Shown: positions 5,462 to 6,782 of the stretch, piece after piece
How the letters are laid out: each line of letters begins with the position of its first letter
How positions within the stretch are numbered: the first letter of the stretch is position 1
Origin: Selenomonadaceae bacterium
GTDB lineage: Bacteria; Bacillota; Negativicutes; Selenomonadales; Selenomonadaceae
Assembly: GCA_017484235.1 (NCBI GenBank)
Contig: JAFUTM010000382.1
Location: 1-6,782, forward strand
DNA: 6,782 nucleotides
Direction of reading: 5' to 3'
Translations under genes and position numbers: made by a program
The notes under the pieces: generated by a model
The model's input: only the letters and a program-made list of their open reading frames with translations
Database searches by the model: none
What the model was told of the DNA's origin: nothing

Positions 5462-6400
5462 TCATTCGTTGAGTAAGATTTTGGCAGTCATCTCGTCGGT
5501 AATTAGCACGTTAATAATGTTTCCGCGAAGTGCGCCCATAATCGCCGGCACTTTTTCGCGTGAAGCCGCCATACCGATACTATATTTAAGATTGCGCAGT
5601 TTATCTAACCCAACGGCGATGATTCTATCACTAAAATCTGTGTGAACAGGACGACCATTAATATCAAAAAATATGGAGCAAATTTCGCCGACAGCACCGG
5701 TTTTAGTAAGGCTTTCAATGCCTTCTTTGCCAAAATCGCCCATCCAGACAAGATTAGACGATTTAACCTGAGCACCAATACCAACAATGCCAATGTCGAG
5801 TTTATCCCAAAACGCGGAAATTTTTTCATAGTTTACGTCCTGGACGATAGCATTGCGAATTTCAACTGTGCGCGTGATCGCCGGAGCATAAATGTAATGA
5901 CTCCTCGCACCAAAGGCACGAGCCAGCTGATAGCAAAGCGTGTTGACGTGAAACTCACTGTTAATATTTTCCGGCCCGCCATCAAGAGGCACAAAATCCG
6001 CATTGATATGAGGCAACTTCTCCATCTCAGCATACCTCGTAAGTTCGCGAATGGTTGTTCCCCAAGCAATGCCAATGACCTGATCATTTGCAACTATTCT
6101 GCGAAGAAGATTGAGACCGGCACGCGCCATATTTTGTTTAACTGCCTGAAGATCGTAGCTTTTAGGAACAATAAATACTTCTTTAAGTCCAAAACGCTTC
6201 TCCATTGCAGCTTCAATGGCTTCATAATTGTCATTCACAATTGAAATATTGACGAGACCTTGATCAAGAGCACGTTTTAGATACTTGCTGATAGTAGTCC
6301 GTTCAACGCCGAGACGTTTGGCGATATCACTTTGTTTCATATTTTCCAGGTAATACATATTAGCAACTTTAATGAGAATACGTTTTTCAACAGGTACCAC
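5462..6400 (-). CDS. SorC-family sugar-binding transcriptional regulator of the sorbitol operon
   Basis: This 312-residue regulator has a helix-turn-helix near residues 22-46 (KQSDIAKRLGVERTTISKYLK) and the SorC sugar-phosphate binding domain, with landmarks VIGIAWGTTIRELT, DFVPLDGG, VGIGAQV and TGAVGEICSIFFDINGRPV. Members sense phosphorylated sugars and act as repressors or activators. Here the likely ligand is sorbitol-6-phosphate or a derivative, judged only from the neighbours. The start is best placed at the GTG 6400-6398, 8 nt after AAGGAG. An upstream GTG at 6409-6407 overlaps that ribosome binding site and adds only three residues. The gene is first in the leftward operon, followed by gutM after 128 bp. 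It has its own promoter and a palindrome next to its ribosome binding site, which points to self-regulation. It is not the DeoR-type GutR/SrlR of E. coli. Confidence 0.9.
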   Translation of the reverse strand: MVPVEKRILIKVANMYYLENMKQSDIAKRLGVERTTISKYLKRALDQGLVNISIVNDNYEAIEAAMEKRFGLKEVFIVPKSYDLQAVKQNMARAGLNLLRRIVANDQVIGIAWGTTIRELTRYAEMEKLPHINADFVPLDGGPENINSEFHVNTLCYQLARAFGARSHYIYAPAITRTVEIRNAIVQDVNYEKISAFWDKLDIGIVGIGAQVKSSNLVWMGDFGKEGIESLTKTGAVGEICSIFFDINGRPVHTDFSDRIIAVGLDKLRNLKYSIGMAASREKVPAIMGALRGNIINVLITDEMTAKILLNE

Positions 6401-6413
6401 TTTTACCACTCCT

Positions 6414-6425
6414 TCACATATGTGA
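6414..6425. promoter_or_regulatory. Perfect palindrome touching the regulator's ribosome binding site
   Basis: TCACATATGTGA is a perfect 12-bp palindrome that shares one base with the AAGGAG of the regulator gene (6414-6409, - strand). It lies downstream of the predicted transcription start, so a bound regulator would block elongation or translation. Related half-sites recur upstream (6550, 6634). An operator is likely; which protein binds it is inference. Confidence 0.6.
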
Positions 6426-6460
6426 TAATAACTCTCTTTAGTTCACATCTCTTGTTGTGC

Positions 6461-6489
6461 ATAATAAAGGATTTTTTTAATTGTTTCAA
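6461..6489 (-). promoter_or_regulatory. Predicted sigma-A promoter of the regulator gene
   Basis: On the - strand TTGAAA (6489-6484) and TATTAT (6466-6461) are separated by exactly 17 nt. The start of the transcript would be near 6454, giving a leader of about 50 nt before the GTG at 6400. The spacer is A-rich. It may drive the whole leftward operon. Confidence 0.65.
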
Positions 6490-6536
6490 GTAAATTTCTA
6501 ATATTTTAAGCGTTTTTGGCGCATTTTTGTTAAAAA

Positions 6537-6645
6537 TCACATTTCATTGTCACATATGTAAGGTTATTATAACTTTTGTGAAGGTCAGCTTTTTGAATTT
6601 TGAAATCATCATTTACACCTTTGTGACTATTAATCACATTTATGA
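6537..6645. promoter_or_regulatory. Cluster of TCACA/TGTGA half-sites upstream of the operon
   Basis: TCACA occurs at 6537, 6550 and 6634, and TGTGA at 6577 and 6622; further copies are at 6414, 6421 and 6443. TCACATATGTAA (6550-6561) is nearly the palindrome found at 6414. The block 6550-6581 is a larger imperfect palindrome: TCACA, then AAGGTTAT-T-ATAACTTT in the centre, then TGTGA. TCACATTTATGA at 6634-6645 is a looser copy. This fits a long SorC-type operator region or sites for a global CRP/FNR-like regulator. Confidence 0.5.
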
Positions 6646-6756
6646 AAATCATGTTTTATATTAAATATGTTTATGCATGTTCTATATTAACAAATTATTA
6701 TCCTTCAAAAGTGTCAAACTTTTTTAGCCTCTGTGTTTCAGTTTATCATTGATATA

Positions 6757-6765
6757 TGTTATAAT
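6757..6765 (+). promoter_or_regulatory. Possible rightward extended -10 promoter
   Basis: TGT-TATAAT is a consensus extended -10 element on the + strand, pointing out of the window towards an unseen divergent gene. No good -35 box lies upstream (TTCAGT at 17 nt is weak), which is tolerable for an extended -10 promoter. The roughly 370 bases between the regulator gene and the window edge hold no ORF that I would call. Confidence 0.4.
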
Positions 6766-6782
6766 TTAAAAATAGAACTTTA

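Noticed and set aside
5642..6244. A 200-codon open frame on the + strand.
   Set aside because: It is antisense to the SorC-type regulator, whose helix-turn-helix and sugar-binding motifs are clear. No start signal precedes it.
6622..6638. A canonical CRP site, TGTGA-N6-TCACA.
   Set aside because: The spacer here is 7 bases (CTATTAA), not 6, so it is kept only as part of the half-site cluster.

Overview
The window looks like a chromosomal segment of a low-GC anaerobic Bacillota, possibly of the Negativicutes/Selenomonadales type. The lineage is inferred from moderate AT-richness, AAGGAG-type ribosome binding sites, GTG starts, a DUF362-type C-terminus and the arrangement of a glucitol (sorbitol) PTS operon. 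No taxonomic marker is present.

Layout. Positions 1-234 (+) hold the 3' end of a DUF362-like protein gene. Positions 235-879 contain no convincing gene, only a series of hairpins that include transcription terminators facing both neighbouring genes. From 6400 leftwards to 880 (- strand) runs a sorbitol operon: a SorC-family regulator (srlR-like), gutM, the PTS subunit EIIC (srlA), a ribulose-phosphate-3-epimerase-like enzyme, the PTS subunit EIIBC (srlE), and a single ORF that fuses EIIA (SrlB) to sorbitol-6-phosphate dehydrogenase (SrlD). Positions 6401-6782 are a regulatory region with repeated TCACA/TGTGA half-sites, a sigma-A-like promoter for the regulator and a possible rightward promoter.

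Main finding. srlE is broken. Its first 18 codons, with a strong ribosome binding site, lie at 3590-3537. Its last 117 or so codons, still open, lie at 2541-2188. The central roughly 185 residues, which should carry the EIIB domain with its phosphorylated Cys and the start of the membrane part, are absent. In their place is about 1 kb on the opposite strand: a hairpin-rich leader and a 271-residue HNH endonuclease with four evenly built CxxC/CxxxC zinc-knuckle repeats. The same 7-mer, AAATAAT, sits at both junctions.

How the genes should work together. In an intact operon, EIIA (here fused to the dehydrogenase), EIIBC and EIIC would import sorbitol as sorbitol-6-phosphate. The dehydrogenase half would oxidise it to fructose-6-phosphate, and GutM and the SorC-type regulator would control expression. 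The epimerase-like protein suggests a second ketose or pentose phosphate step. With srlE disrupted, the phosphate relay has no EIIB here, so sorbitol uptake by this route should fail unless another EIIBC exists elsewhere. The other operon genes and the two srlE remnants show no decay, which suggests a recent event, a mixed population or an assembly join. Family assignments rest on remembered family sequences, not on a database search.
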